A DNA stretch of 64,000 nt from positions 459,194 to 523,193 of the forward strand of contig BFEA01000054.1 in NCBI GenBank assembly GCA_003427395.1, given 5' to 3'. Shown one piece after another: positions 44,198 to 55,924 of the stretch; positions within the stretch are counted from its first letter, which is position 1; each line of letters opens with the position of its first letter. The position numbers and the translations under genes were made by a program. The DNA comes from Chara braunii (taxonomy: Eukaryota > Streptophyta > Charophyceae > Charales > Characeae). Under the pieces are notes generated by a model. It was not told the DNA's origin. It made no database searches and worked only from the letters and a program-made list of their open reading frames with translations.

Positions 44198-47100
44198 GGT
44201 GAGGGGTGACCATTGTCTGTGTTCCGTTTCGCATCCCAGTTAAGCCGCATGGGGGCTGTGAGTCATTGGTTGCAGGCAAGGGAGATTGATCGGCATCGGG
44301 GCACACTGTAAATGGCCGTCCTTGCAACGGGCGGGCAAAGGAGGTCAGGGGCCGTCGTTTCCACTGATGCTCCTCCTGCCACCATTGTTTCCATTGCAGG
44401 TGATGGTTGAGTTGCAGTTCCCCTATCAGTCTTCCCGGGTCGAGCCATATGTCCTGAAACAGAGCAAGTTGCTGTGCCCTTTGCGTGTGGTCCGTTGTTG
44501 TTTCCAGGGTGGCCATCAGTTGTCTCCAGACTATTAGAATGTTTGTTCTTATGGTGTCAATGATATGTTGTTTAGCCTGAAGAAAGCCGAAACTGTGTTC
44601 TTTCCTTTCGTGAGAGCATCGCGCCCGCCACACCACCATCAGAATTTCCAATTGTCTATATTTGAACAGGTTTAGTTGGAACGGAGTCTTCGAAGTCGGG
44701 ACTTTGGTTAAGTCGTCTAGCAGAATTTCCATCTGGTCCCATGGGAAGTCGACGACTGTGAGAAAGTGCCAGGCTGTCGTCCACCACTGCCATACTTGTC
44801 GTATCATCGGGCAGTATAGCAGGTAGTGCTCCAAATCCGCAACCTGTTGTTGTGTGGAGGAGCCGAAGTAGGAGCAAATGGGCGATAATTACCCTCTTTG
44901 TTCCCACCGTGATCTGGAGATCACCCAATCCGGTGTCGGTGGGCGTCAGTAGATAATCTGCCATTGTACTGCCCTGTGGGATGTAGGCATTATGCTGGTA
45001 TATCGGGACCATTTGAACGTGCGCATGGTTGTTTCATCCGGGGATGCATCCCCCTGCCACCAGTGTTTGATAATGTTGGTGGCGTCGACCGTTTGGTGTA
45101 TTTTCCTATAACAGTCTTTTAAAGTAAATTTCCACAGCGGTAAAGGCTTTTTACCCTCCCATTCCCATTCTACTGGGTCGAAGGGGAGTAGGGAGATCGG
45201 GTACAAGCCTCATAGGCCCACCAACCATCCTTGTCATCCCCCAGAACTCGGATTCGGATGAGGCCACACCACGACATATCCTCGTCCAAATCCGGGTTTC
45301 TTTTCAGTTGCATGAGCCTGACTCCTGGTAACTCTGACTCATACGCCTAGAGCCATGCACCCGTTGTTGTGCATTTTTCGACCTTGAAGATTGTCATTGG
45401 GATGCAGTGTGGTCTTACCGTAATCACCCAATCGCTTTTATGTAAGCTCGGCCCGCGTTTGAGGATGCGAAGCCAGGCTATAAGGACAACATATTGAAGT
45501 TGCTGCAGTTTCTCCACCAGGTGCTTCGTGTTTTTTAGTCGGGTCCGTAGCTGTGCCGCGGTTTTCCCTGTACCTCGACTATTGTCCCAAAGATCCCCAA
45601 TGGTAAATATCCATTTCCCCACCCATGACATCCAATGGGACTGTTGTGCTATGGAGAAGGGTTGTTCTTGATGGTTTAGCAATTGGGGGTTTCTGAACTA
45701 GGCCTGTCTCTAGACTTCGCGCCACCTGATAGGGGGGCACTGTTTCTGCGGGTCTATATCCCTCCATAAGGTTGCGAGGGAGGCTGACAGCGGGTCATTT
45801 ACCAAGTCCGCTTTTGCTAAAATCGCATTGGTGTTGTTAGTCTCTGTTTTGAGGATTCCAGGGACCGACCAGGCAGGGTTCGTAAGCCAACGGGAGGGGT
45901 GGACTGGTCTGTTTCCGGCCCTCCGGGTGTTGGCGGTGCGAGGTCAGCTAGTTGGATGTAGGCCAATGAGGCGCATGGGATGTTATCAGCCATTAGCAGA
46001 CTGATGATGACCTTGAAGATCAGTGCTTTGATCTGGTCCTCCTGGTCGATGATGGCAAGTCCTCCTTTGCTCCTTGATTGAGCTATTTGGGCCCAAGTCA
46101 CGCGTTTGATGCATTTTTTAAGATCGTGGTCATTTCTCCACAGGTACGCTGCGATTGCTTCCTTCAGTTGAGTCAATTGTCTAGGAAGCAGGGCCCAAAA
46201 GGCCGTTTTCTACCATATGGTTGACAATATTGCATTGTTGATCGCGATCGCCCTGCTTACTAGTGAAGTGTGAAGTCCCTTCTATTTTGCCACGACTTGG
46301 ATTGGGGTTTGGACCAGTTGGTCCCCATGGTTTTCCGACGGGCCTAAGGCTGTGAGGCGCACACCCAGTATCCGGATTGTGTCCTCCTTTGTTCGGCCTG
46401 CGGATTGTTCGGTGGGGGGAGGTCCTCTGAATGTAGTTTTTGCGCCCCAATTCAATTTCATATCCGCTGCGATGGAGAACAGGTGGATGGTATCCGCCAG
46501 CGCTTTCATGGAACCCGATGTGGCCTTTATTAGAACCGTGAGATTGTCAACGAAAAGTGAGGTGATCGGGGTGTTGTGGCGGGGGCAGCTCCATAATAGG
46601 TATTTTCTCGATGGCCGAGTTCGCCCGGATGAACGATGCAAGTGCCTTCATCACAATCACAAAGAGCAAGGGGGCTATCAGGTCCCCTTGTTTGACTGAC
46701 CTGTGGAGGGGAGATGGGAACGACAAATGGCAATTTAGCATTGCATTAGTTGCTGCCGAGTGGTGCAGTGTGTTGATCAAGTCTCTAAATGCATGTCCGA
46801 GTTAATTTTTGCTAGACAGAGGTCAAGGAACTGTCAGTCAATGTGGTCGTACGCTTTTTCGAAGTCGATAAATAGGACTGCGGCGTCTATTCTCCTCTGA
46901 CGTGCATATTTGATGGTTTCATTTACCAACAAGATGTTGTCTTGTATATTTTGGTGTGGCATGAAACCCATCTGGTCCATGTGCATCAGGTGGAGCATAT
47001 TGGGTATTAGTCGGTTGCGCAGGGCTTTCGCCACCATTTTATAAGGCACGGGGAGGAGGGTGATCCGGCGGTAGTTCCTGATTTATGCCATGTCCCCTTT

Positions 47101-48100
47101 TTTATACAAGAGGGTGGTGACCCCTTGACTCATCAAATCTTTGAAGCGCCCTTCAGCCTGAACAGCGCCAATGTACCTCATGAAATCCTTGTTCAGTAGT
47201 GGCCAGAAGTGGAGCCAAATCTCCTTAAGAAAGGCATCCAACCCGAGGGGTTTCTCTTCCTCCATCCCTTTCAGTGCTACGAGGATCTCCTGCGGTGTGA
47301 GGGGTGCCTCAAGTAGATCTTTCTGTTGTTGGGAGAGGAGGGTTGAAAGGTTGTGCAACATCATGGCTCTTGCGTTTGATAGGGCCTCCTCTCCCCAGTG
47401 CTCGTTCTCGGATGTGAAGAGTTGCTGGTAGTATTGCGTTGCGTAATCAACGATCCCATAGGGGTTAGTAGAATCCGGATAATGAGGTTGAAAGGGGTGG
47501 TGTAGCGAGGGTACCATATTCTGTATTGCCCTTCATTTGGCCTTGAGAAAGAAAGATTTTATCATGGTTCCCTCCGCCTCATCCTTTTTTTATTCGGGCT
47601 TGGATCCTCCACGCTTTCGATTGACGGTCTAGGTAGGCTTGGAGGTGGTCTCTAGCTTCTTGCAATTGTGTGAACATCGGGACATCCAACGGGTAGTCAC
47701 GCATTTTTTTGTCTCATTGTTCTAGTGTCTGCAGCAGTTTATCCATATCTGAGTCTCGCTTGCTGAATTGAAAATTTTTTAATACGTTCCCTGAGCATTG
47801 TGATGCCTGTGTTAAACAAGTCTACTACTAATGGATGTGTCTCTTTTCGGTTGGACAAGTATCTCCATAATTCTTCCACCAATGTGTTGAGGTCCGACAG
47901 TTTAAAGAGGGAGGCATTAAACTTCTAGGGCCTCGTGTTAAGTGGTGATGGAAGGAGAGGCCCAAGACTATTCCCCTGTGATCGAAGGATCGGTAGGGGC
48001 TGATGGACCGCATCTCGACCACTCTTGCCATATGAGAAAAAAATTGATTCTTGAGTTTGATAGACTTGCCTACCCCCTCGATCTGATGCACGTATACCCA
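44198..48100 (-). pseudogene. LINE retrotransposon ORF2, decayed (EN end, RT, zinc knuckle)
   Basis: Minus-strand order: the end of an APE-type endonuclease (SFDHRGIVLGL, about 47990), then a linker and RT start (LTPQEILVALKGM, about 47300), YRRITLLPVPYKM (about 47060), motif A FIDFEKAYDHID (about 46840) and motif B VKQGDLIAPLLF (about 46690). Motif C follows as SLFVDN where FADD or YADD is expected (about 46560), then ILGVRL (about 46360) and the connection region LKEAIAAYLWRND (about 46150). After several shifts comes the tail with PLLYC-like MEHYLLYCPMIRQVWQWW (about 44800) and VVWRARCSHERK. Frameshifts and stops occur throughout, and most of the endonuclease is missing. It is the same family as the plus-strand fragment at 58976-61459. 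Confidence 0.85.
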
Positions 48101-48641
48101 CGTTTGGAGGAGTGGAATTGTCGGTATATGTCACTCAATTACAAGTCTTGAATCATGTGGTTCAACATTGTAACATGCGGCGTAAGTGCTTCGCCGGTTG
48201 GGTACGAAGCCTACTAGTAGACACTGAGGTAGGAATCGTGGGAGTCAGGGTGGTGCAAGAAAGAAATAAAGAGAGTAGCATGTGGGGAGGGAGTCGTATA
48301 AGAAAGTGGGGGGGGGGGAGGTCTAGAAACCATCTGGATAACCGCATGGCTGATTGTCGAAGGTGCCTGTCATATCATACTAGCTTAGCGCCTGCGATGC
48401 AGGTAGTGCGGGCAATGCCCACACTAGAAACAAAAATATCAAACATTACACAAACTGCTCACATTGACTCAAATGGACCTATACGCTGCGCTAAAACAAA
48501 CTAAAACGACACTCAAAGCGGGCTCAAACTGACTCATACAGTCCAATGACATATGCAAAGAAAGTTCAAACTAACTCAGAACACAGTTGCATAGATTGAA
48601 ACAATCCGACAAACCAAAAACTGCATATAGGGAGGGCAAGG

Positions 48642-48644
<3 letters not shown>
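48101..48644. other. Non-coding stretch between LINE and pentamer array
   Basis: No gene is recognised. It contains a G run near 48309-48318. Repeated CAAACTGACTCA/CAAACTAACTCAGA-like words lie at about 48460-48590. Confidence 0.4.
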
Positions 48645-48686
<42 letters not shown>

Positions 48687-49935
48687 GTAGAGTAGATTAT
48701 CGTACAATAGAGAATTTTACCAAAGGGTATTGTAGAGTAGAGTAAAATAGAGCGAAGTAGCAAAGAGTAGAGTATAGTAGAGTACAATTGAGTAGTGTAG
48801 AGTAGAGTATCGTAGAGTAGAGTATCATAGAATACAGTATCATATAGCAGAGTATCGTAGAGTCGAGAACCGTACAGTAGAGTACCGTAGTGAAAATTAT
48901 CGTAAAGTAGAGTGTTGTAGAATACGGTATCGTATTATAAATATCATAGAGTATCGTAGAGATCGTAGAGTAGAGAGCAATATCGTAGAGAAAAGTATCA
49001 TAAAGTAGAGTGTTGTAGAATACGGTATCATATCATAAATACCATAGAGTATCACAGAGATCGTATAGTAGAGGACAGTATCGTAGAGTAGAGTATAGTA
49101 AAGTAGAGTGTCGTAGAGTAGGGAATCGTAAAGTAGAGTAGAACAGAGAGGTGTAGACTAGAGTAGTGTAGAGTATAGTAGAGTAAAGTAAAGTACAGTT
49201 GAGTAAATTAGAATATAGTAGAGTATATTAGAGAAGGTTATTGTAGGTTACAATAGAGTATTGTCTTGTATCGTAGAGTAGAGTAGAGTAGAGGGGAGGG
49301 GAGGAAACGAGAGGAAACGAGAGTAGTGTAGAGTACAATAAAGTAGAGTAGAGTAAAGCATCGTAGAGTGTTGTAGAGTAAAGTACAATAGATAAAAGTA
49401 TCATAAGGTAGAGTACTACAGTAGAGTAGAGTAAAATAAAATAAAGTTAAAGATCGTAGAGTATCATAGAGTAAAGACGAGTAGAGTAGAAAAGAGAAAT
49501 GTAGAGTACAAAAGAGTCGAGTAGAGTAGACTTAGTAGAGTACAGTACAGTAAAGCATAGTAAAGTTGAGTAGAGTAGCGTAGAGTAGGGTGAACTATAG
49601 TAGACTAAAGTAGACTATCAGAGGGAGTAGAGTAGAGTACAGTACTGTAGAGTACTTAGAGTAGAGTACTCTAAAATAACGTAGAAATAAGTACAATAGA
49701 AAAAAATATTGTAGAGTACAGTAGTCTCGTAGAATAGAGTAGAGTATATTAGATAAATTATCATAGCACAAACTGCCACAAAGTACTATAGCGTAGGGCA
49801 GAGCAAAGTAGAGTAGAGTAGAAGATCATTGGGTATCGTAGAGTAAAGCAGAGTGGAGCAGAGTGGAGTAGAGTAAAGCAGAGTAAAGTAGAGTGGAGTA
49901 GAGTAGAGCATAGTAAAGTAAAGTAGAGTAGAGCA
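48645..49935. repeat. (GA)n then GAGTA pentanucleotide array, degenerate
   Basis: A GA run (48645-48682) is followed by about 1.25 kb in which the pentamer GAGTA (TAGAG, GTAGA) dominates, with variants ATCGTAGAGT, AAAGTA and GTGGA. Minus-strand leucine/serine/tyrosine open frames are compositional. Similar arrays lie at 54360-55912. Confidence 0.9.
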
Positions 49936-50187
49936 GAGCATTGCTCTCTATCAATGTGTATGTTGCAAACTGTATTTTCCCCAGATCTGGTCTACAAAAC
50001 AAACTATAATTGTACCCAGACCCAACTGCAAACAAATTTTATGGCCATTTGTTCAAACTGGATAACTGGTTTTTGCAGATTTTCCAAACTGCACCTGACC
50101 CGATAAAAAACCTGAAAATTTGCCAACTGCAACCAGTCATACCAAGACCCAATTTAATGTCAGTCTCACCACCCATACTGAAATAAA

Positions 50188-50195
50188 GTTGTAGG
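50188..50195. repeat. 8-bp target site duplication, left
   Basis: GTTGTAGG immediately precedes the terminal repeat TAGGGTTGCC. The identical octamer follows the right end at 53078-53085. Eight bp is the hAT-type duplication length. Confidence 0.85.
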
Positions 50196-50687
50196 TAGGG
50201 TTGCCGGCGTTCGGGACGGGCCGAACGCCCGAACCCGAACGCCTAAACGTACGGGACCCCTTCGGAAGGCGTTCGGCCGTTCAGGCCGAACGCGGGCCAA
50301 AAAAAAAAAAAAAAAAAAAAAAACAGTTTTCAAAAAATTCCGAAAACAAACTTTGTTATGGAGAAAAATAAACTAAACAACATTTGTCTGGCCACTGTGT
50401 CCAAATTCTTTACCAAATTTGTATTAAAAATCAAATACAGAAAATAAGCACTATGATAAAAATAAGAAAAAATAAAAAGAGAATTAAAATGAGTGAGTGT
50501 GCCAGCACCTTTTCGACACCGCCAGCTTTGCGGATTTTTAATTATTTTTTGTCATTGACAAATGCCCTGAAAATTTACTGATATGTAGTTTACATAATCC
50601 ATAACTCATTAAAAAAAATTCAAAAAATAATAATTTTGTTTAGGCCCCGAAATAAAGTGAAAACAAAAAGTTAAAAGTGAAAAAAAA

Positions 50688-50702
50688 CAAAATAGTGAGT
50701 GG
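50688..50702. repeat. 15-bp target duplication of the nested retroelement, left
   Basis: CAAAATAGTGAGTGG is identical to 52797-52811. The two copies bracket the Penelope-like insert exactly. Confidence 0.8.
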
Positions 50703-50910
50703 AGTTGACTCGAGTTGAGAAGCGAGAGCTGATGTCAGCAATCCGAAATCAGCAATACGCAAAAACACACGCACGTCGCCAGAAGCAACAGGCAAAGTGT
50801 GAAACTCGGGAACTTGGAGTTAAAAGGAACTCTTCGAAAAAAAAATATTGAAGAAAAAAAAAGTTCTTCATAGCCACAGTCTCTAAGAGAGAGAAGGGGC
50901 TATGGCTGGC

Positions 50911-50960
50911 ATCCCTCTACCGGTTTCAGCCGGAGCCAGATCCGGCCTCATCAGGAGGGC
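50911..50960 (-). ncRNA. Hammerhead ribozyme, type I, minimal stem III
   Basis: All core nucleotides are present. Minus strand: stem I strand CCCTC, core CTGATGA, stem II GGCCGGA with TCCGGCT around a 6-nt loop, core GAAA, stem III ACC-GGT, cleavage triplet GTA, and the closing stem I strand GAGGG. Cleavage is predicted between 50918 and 50917. The palindromic ACCGGT stem III without a loop is like the forms reported for retroelement hammerheads that work best as dimers. Confidence 0.85.
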
Positions 50961-51648
50961 AAATAACTCCGAGTGAGAGTGTTGTAGCGCTACTTGGTTA
51001 AATACTAAATCTCCTCCAAGTTTCCACCGTAGTCAAGAGCATTCCTTTAAAACTTTTTACCTAGTCATGCGCAAACCCTCAAAGGAAAAGCCGAGAGTAG
51101 TGTCGATTAATTCAGACCCAACACGTTTAATCCACGTCGAAGTAATAACCGGGAGACTAATTTTGTCTTTACCAAAAAATTCGGCCTAAAATCCGCAAAA
51201 ATCCGCAGAAGGATATATCGTGGAGATATCTCAGGCCCTATCATTCGCGCGGAATTTCATTTTACCCTATTTTCGCAAAAAATATTTAAACAATTTAAAC
51301 AAATAGACAAAGGTCTACAAAAAAGTCTCGAAGCGTAATCTGCAGGAGATCATAGGAATCCTCTGCAGAAGAAATCTACAGACTACACAGATTCAGCATC
51401 TAAGTCTTGAGATGAAAAACTCCTAAGACCTGGTAGTCGGGAGTTCCAAGCTGGCGAGAGACCCGACAAAAAGTGACAGAGATCGACCACGGCGGCATAG
51501 CAGTATTACTGTCGCAATACAGCAGTCGTAGACCTGATTTAATGCCGCAAGTTACAGTCGAGAAAAAATACTCGAAAAAATATTAAATAAATAAACTAGT
51601 AAAAAGGCGTCGAAGATATAGGGAAGCTTACCATCCACAATATCTGTC

Positions 51649-52796
51649 TCACCATACCTTCCAGGACGGCGCACATCTTCTGATAAATTTCTGAAGGCAA
51701 TCTTCAAAATATCTCGTGGGGTAGTTCTGCAAACGAAGGAGCCTTTTTAAGGCAAGTATTCCTAACCCAGCCAGCTCTTCGTCAGAAGTCATACGATAAA
51801 TCCTGTGAAGACAACAAATAATAACCGCCTTCTTTTGTGGAATAGACGAGTACGAGGAGAAATCTTGGATCGTTTTAAAGGTAAGTTTATTCCCATCCCA
51901 AATTTCTTTGTGATTTCTATGCATAAGCTGAGTCGTCACTTTTTTCCTACCTTCGATCCTGATCTTGGTTCCCAGAAATTCTCATTCGTCCTTACCATCG
52001 TCTGTTCTTTCAAGCGATAATGCGTTGTCGTAAGCGGAGGAGAAGAGGCTGATGATGTTTCGTGCCTTCATACTATTATCCTTCCCATTATCCGAGACAA
52101 AGATCGAGACGTCATCCATTAGGCGCGTACCTTTAATCAAACTTCGTTTAGTTCCTAATCCGGACAGGAAGCAGTATTCATTATAGGCGCAGAGGATACA
52201 AGCGAGGGGGGGGCTTGTACTCTTGCCCATAGGAATACCAGTTATCTGTCTGATAAGTCGGTCAACAGCCACAACATAAGTGTTACGTAGTTCATATTTG
52301 ATAAATTTCCGAATTGTACTAAAATCCACAAGAAGCCAATGGTCCTTACTTTTAGTTATAAAGAAGAAAGTTCATTTTCTCTTCTTTTTAATGGAAAGTG
52401 AACTTTTCTCTTTATCTTCGTAGAAACGAAGTATCCAGTCTAGTGCTACCAAAATTGAGGTATGAGGGAGTTTACTAAACATTTCTTTAATGTCGAAGGA
52501 AGCGCATAGTAGACTGCCCTCCTTTTTCTTATCTATCTAGTTGTTAACCTCTGTAATTTTACGAGTAAGCATATCGGTAGACTTCGGATTAAAATGCAAG
52601 CTATTTGGTAGAGCAAAAAGCAGATGGTTAAGTGCACGTGCCATACGGCTACCGGCCGATCGCGTGGGTTCAGAGAAAGAAGGGCTAATAGGGCGAAACT
52701 TACATAGATCCTTGTTTTTTGGAATAATGTAAGCTCTTCCGCATTTCCCTGAGTCGTCCCATTTCCCTAAACACGATAGGTTATCTTTTTTGTACT
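51649..52796 (-). pseudogene. Penelope-like reverse transcriptase with three in-frame stops
   Basis: A single frame of about 380 codons without frameshifts. Motifs in order: GRAYIIPKNKDLCKFRPIS (about 52670), CASFDIKEMFSKLPHTSI (motif A, about 52490), GIPMGKSTSPPLACIL (motif B, about 52230), RLMDDVSIF (motif C with the DD pair, about 52120), EFLGTKI (about 51975) and a thumb-like end with YSSIPQKKA and LRLQNYPTRY. Stops lie at 52537-52539 (TAG), 52372-52374 (TGA) and 51982-51984 (TGA). GIPMG and the xMDD/DD box fit Penelope-like RTs better than LINE or LTR RTs. I did not see a GIY-YIG domain. Confidence 0.7.
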
Positions 52797-53085
52797 CAAA
52801 ATAGTGAGTGGGCGAGCACGTTTTGACACCCCCATTTTTGACGATTTTTAATGTTTTTATGGCTTAGCAGAATGACTTCCAAATTAATAGGCGTGTAGGT
52901 TACATCATAGAGAACTCACAAAAAACAATTCAGAAAAAAAAACTTATTTTTAGGCCCCGAAATTTGTTTTTGGCGGGGGCCGAACCTGGAGGTGTTCGCC
53001 CCCCGAACGGGACCCCTTACGCCCGAACGTTCTGGGGTCAGAACGGGGGCCCCCGAACGTTCGGTCAGGTAACCCTGGTTGTAGG

Positions 53086-54294
53086 CCTATATGCAACTAA
53101 TGACAACAATCGTCTTCTCTACCCAGATACATTTTTTCTTTTCTGTTTTGTTTTCTTTTTTAACTGAAAATTCACATGAACATCATTATTTAGAAGCAAT
53201 GCGCGCACCAGCATGGTACGCCCCCTCCCCCTCTTTCTCTCTTTGAGGATGAACCCACCGTTCCTATTCTGCCAGTTTGCCACCCACCAGCTTAATGAGC
53301 TTAGGGGCTTCACAATTTTGAAGTTTGTATGGTGGTTTCCCCAAGGACGTTTCCCACCCACCCAAAGTTGATGTGACACTCAAACATCTCACACGTAGTT
53401 GCTCGCTACCCCAAGGTAATTTCCTGCCCCAGGGAATTGAAGTGACGAACTCCAGCATGTTGTTACCGCAGGTGTTCCAAAAATGAATGCACAGACTCTC
53501 CATGCGGTTCAGATACGTTGACACTATTTCGTTAAGTTCTTTGTTTTCTCGATCTTTTTCTTTTTTTAACAAATCACAAACCCCTTTCTATTTTGCGGGG
53601 TATCAGTCCGGTTGCTTATCGCCGGCAAGCATGGGTTCAAGTACGGAAAATATGTAACAAAAGGGTCACCCTTGCCCTTCAGTACTACTCGCCTGTCAAG
53701 GAAGGACCTGCCACGGGTCATCCTACCCCCCAAACCATGGCCTCCCCAGGGGTACTTTTGCTGGTCGGGAAACTTTCTAGCAGAACCCCATCTCGCATCA
53801 GAAAGGCCTCAGGGGGCGGAGTGGGGCATGGCGGGGCACGGGCTTCCTAGGAGTCTCTCAGGCTGCATGTCTTCAATTTTCTTCCTGGTTCCATCTTCTA
53901 ATAAGAGGTCTTTATTACTATGAATATCTCCCTCTTGCTATACCCGTTTTTACCCTATAGGGCCCTTCTGCTTTCCTTTCCTCCCCTCATGCATGTTTTT
54001 CATACAACATTTCATGTTTTTCATTCAGCCTTGGATGGGCTGTGACGCATGGCCAACGGTCAGGAGGCAAAGTTGGACATGCGTACTCCAACTCTAAACT
54101 CGTGCATATATTTATGTAAATCTACCTATCTATCAATATATCATGAGTTATGTAAATCTATCTATCTATATATATACAAACTTGTTCGGCTGACCCGTTT
54201 AATTTTGCAGCCAGTTGTGGCCCGCAACCGGGTCATGCCCCCACCTAGCTGAAACCCATCTGGGCCTACGTGTTCCAAAACTGCCCCTGGACCA
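53086..54294. other. Gene-free stretch
   Basis: No domain is recognised. Two related blocks occur around 53295-53420, with CCCAAGGACGTTTCC(C)ACCC and CCCAAGGTAATTTCCTGCCC each following GGTGG or GCTAC. A TCTATCTATATATA microsatellite-like stretch lies near 54120-54180. Confidence 0.4.
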
Positions 54295-54945
54295 CACCTG
54301 TCAGTTGCAGCTGCGCCGGGCGGGCTGCAGCCACGACCACCTGATTGCAGGCACTGAAGCAGAGTAAAGTAGAGTGGAGTAGAGTAGAGTGGAGAAGGGA
54401 CGAGTAGAGTAGACTATCAAAGAGAAGAGTGGACGAAGAAAAAGTAGAGCAACGCAGAACAGAGTAGAGCAAAGTAAAGTCGAGTAAAGTGGAGTCGAGG
54501 TGAGTAGAGTAGAGTAAAGTAAAGTAGAGTGGAGTCAGTAGATAAGAGTCTCATAGCATAGAGTACAGTAGAGTCAAGTACAAAAGAGTACAATTGAGTA
54601 CAATATAGTAAATATGCACCTGTCCGCTGCAGTTGAGTCGGGTGGGTTGCAGCCACGACCACCTGATTGCAGGTATTGGAGCAAAGTAAAGAAGAGTGGA
54701 GTAAAGTAGAGTAGAGAAGGGACAAGTAGTGTAAACTATCAAAAAGAAGAGTGGATTAAGAAAAAGTAGAGTAACATAGAATAGAGTAGAGCAGAGTAAA
54801 GTCGAGTAAAGTGGAGTCAAGGTGAGTAAAGTAGAGTGGAATAGAGTAGAGTGAAGTAAAGTGGAGGCGGTAGGTAAGAGTATCGTAGCATAGAGTACAG
54901 TAGAGTCAAATACAAAAGAGTGCAGTTGAGTACAATAGAGTAAAG
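54295..54945. repeat. Tandem duplication with a unit of about 322 bp
   Basis: Unit 1 is 54295-54616 and unit 2 starts at 54617. Each begins CACCTGTC, continues with a GGGCGGGCTGCAGCC-like block and CACGACCACCTGATTGCAGG, and then runs into GAGTA pentamers and CATAGAGTACAGTAGAGTCAA. The duplication includes both unique-like and pentamer sequence, so it happened after the array formed. Confidence 0.85.
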
Positions 54946-55912
54946 ATTGACAGAGTAGAGTACAGTATAATAAAGCAAAGTAGAGTAGCGTAGAGTAGCC
55001 TAGCATAGAGTATAGTGGAGTGGAGTGGAGTGGAGTGGAGTGGTGTGGAGTGGAGTGGAGTGAGGAGCAGAGAGGAGCGAAACGGAGAGGAGAGGAGTGA
55101 AGTGGAGCGGAGTGGAGTGGAGTGGAGTGGAGTGCAGCAGAGTGGAGTGGAGTGGAGTGGAGTGCAGCAGAGTGGAGTGGAGCAGAGTGGAGAGGAGTAA
55201 AGCGGAGTACAGGTGGGTGAAGTGTTGTGGAGTGGAGTGGAGTAAAGTTAAGTGCAGTGGAGTGGACCGAAGTTGAGGATCAGCGTGGAGAAGACCAGAG
55301 CAGAGCAAAGCAAAGCTGAAAAGAGTAAAGCAAAGTAAAATAAAGTCGAGTAGCGCAGAGTAGAGTAACATATCGTCTTGTAGAGTAGCATAGAGTAGCA
55401 TAGGGTAGCATAGAGTAAAGTCGAGTAGAGTTGAGTGGAATCGAGTGAAGTAGAGTAGAGTAGAGTGAAGTGAAATGGATTGGAGTTATGGAGTGGAGTC
55501 GAGTGGAGTGTAGTGGAGTGTAGTGGAATGTAGTAGAGTGAAGTGGAGTGGAGTGAAGTGGAGTGAAGTGGTGTGGAATAGAGTGCAGTGGAGGAAAATG
55601 GAGTGGAGGAGAGCAGAGCGCGGTGGAGTGGAGAAGAGTTGAGTGGAGTGGAGCGGAGTGGAGTGCAGCGGAGTGGAGCAGAGCGACAGAGTGGAGCGGA
55701 GCAGCGTGGAGTGGAGTGGAGCGGAGTGGGGTAGAACGGAGTGGAGTGGAGTAGAGTGGAGTGGAGGAGATTGGCGTGGATTGGAGTGGAGAAAAGTAGA
55801 GTAGCGTAAAGTGTTGTAAAGTAGATATTATAGAGTAGAATATCGTAGACAAGAGTATCATAAAGTAGAGTGTCGTAAAGTACAATATCGTAGAGTAGAC
55901 TATCACCTCATA
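54946..55912. repeat. GAGTA / GAGTG pentanucleotide array
   Basis: Continuation of the pentamer array. The core (about 55015-55200 and 55490-55790) is dominated by GGAGT/GAGTG, flanked by GAGTA. The change of dominant pentamer along the array suggests local homogenisation. All open frames here are compositional. Confidence 0.9.
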
Positions 55913-55924
55913 GAGAGTTATGGG

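Larger units (their letters stand above)
50703..52796 (-). mobile_element. Penelope-like retroelement relic with hammerhead ribozyme
   Basis: A 2094-bp insert between 15-bp direct repeats. On the minus strand a reverse transcriptase frame (52796-51649) is followed about 0.7 kb downstream by a full hammerhead motif (50960-50911). Hammerheads near the ends are a known feature of Penelope-like elements. The 5' part, where additional domains and another ribozyme could lie, is missing, so the copy is 5' truncated. The lack of an endonuclease domain leaves the exact clade open. Confidence 0.7.
50196..53077. mobile_element. Non-autonomous hAT-like element carrying a nested retroelement
   Basis: The ends are TAGGGTTGCC and GGTAACCCTG, an imperfect inverted pair related to the hAT-type CAGGGTT terminus, with 8-bp duplications GTTGTAGG outside. 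Subterminal regions on both sides are packed with CGAACG/GTTCGG words. Two diverged direct repeats sit inside (about 50485-50660 and 52800-52965, sharing GTGAGTG, GACACC, TTACAT and TAGGCCCCGAAA). Without the nested insert (50703-52796) the element is about 770 bp and has no transposase. Confidence 0.82.

Noticed and set aside
43571-44834. Open frames crossing the run of N
   Set aside because: They are open only because the gap has no stops. The part right of the gap belongs to the LINE; the part left of it is unsupported.
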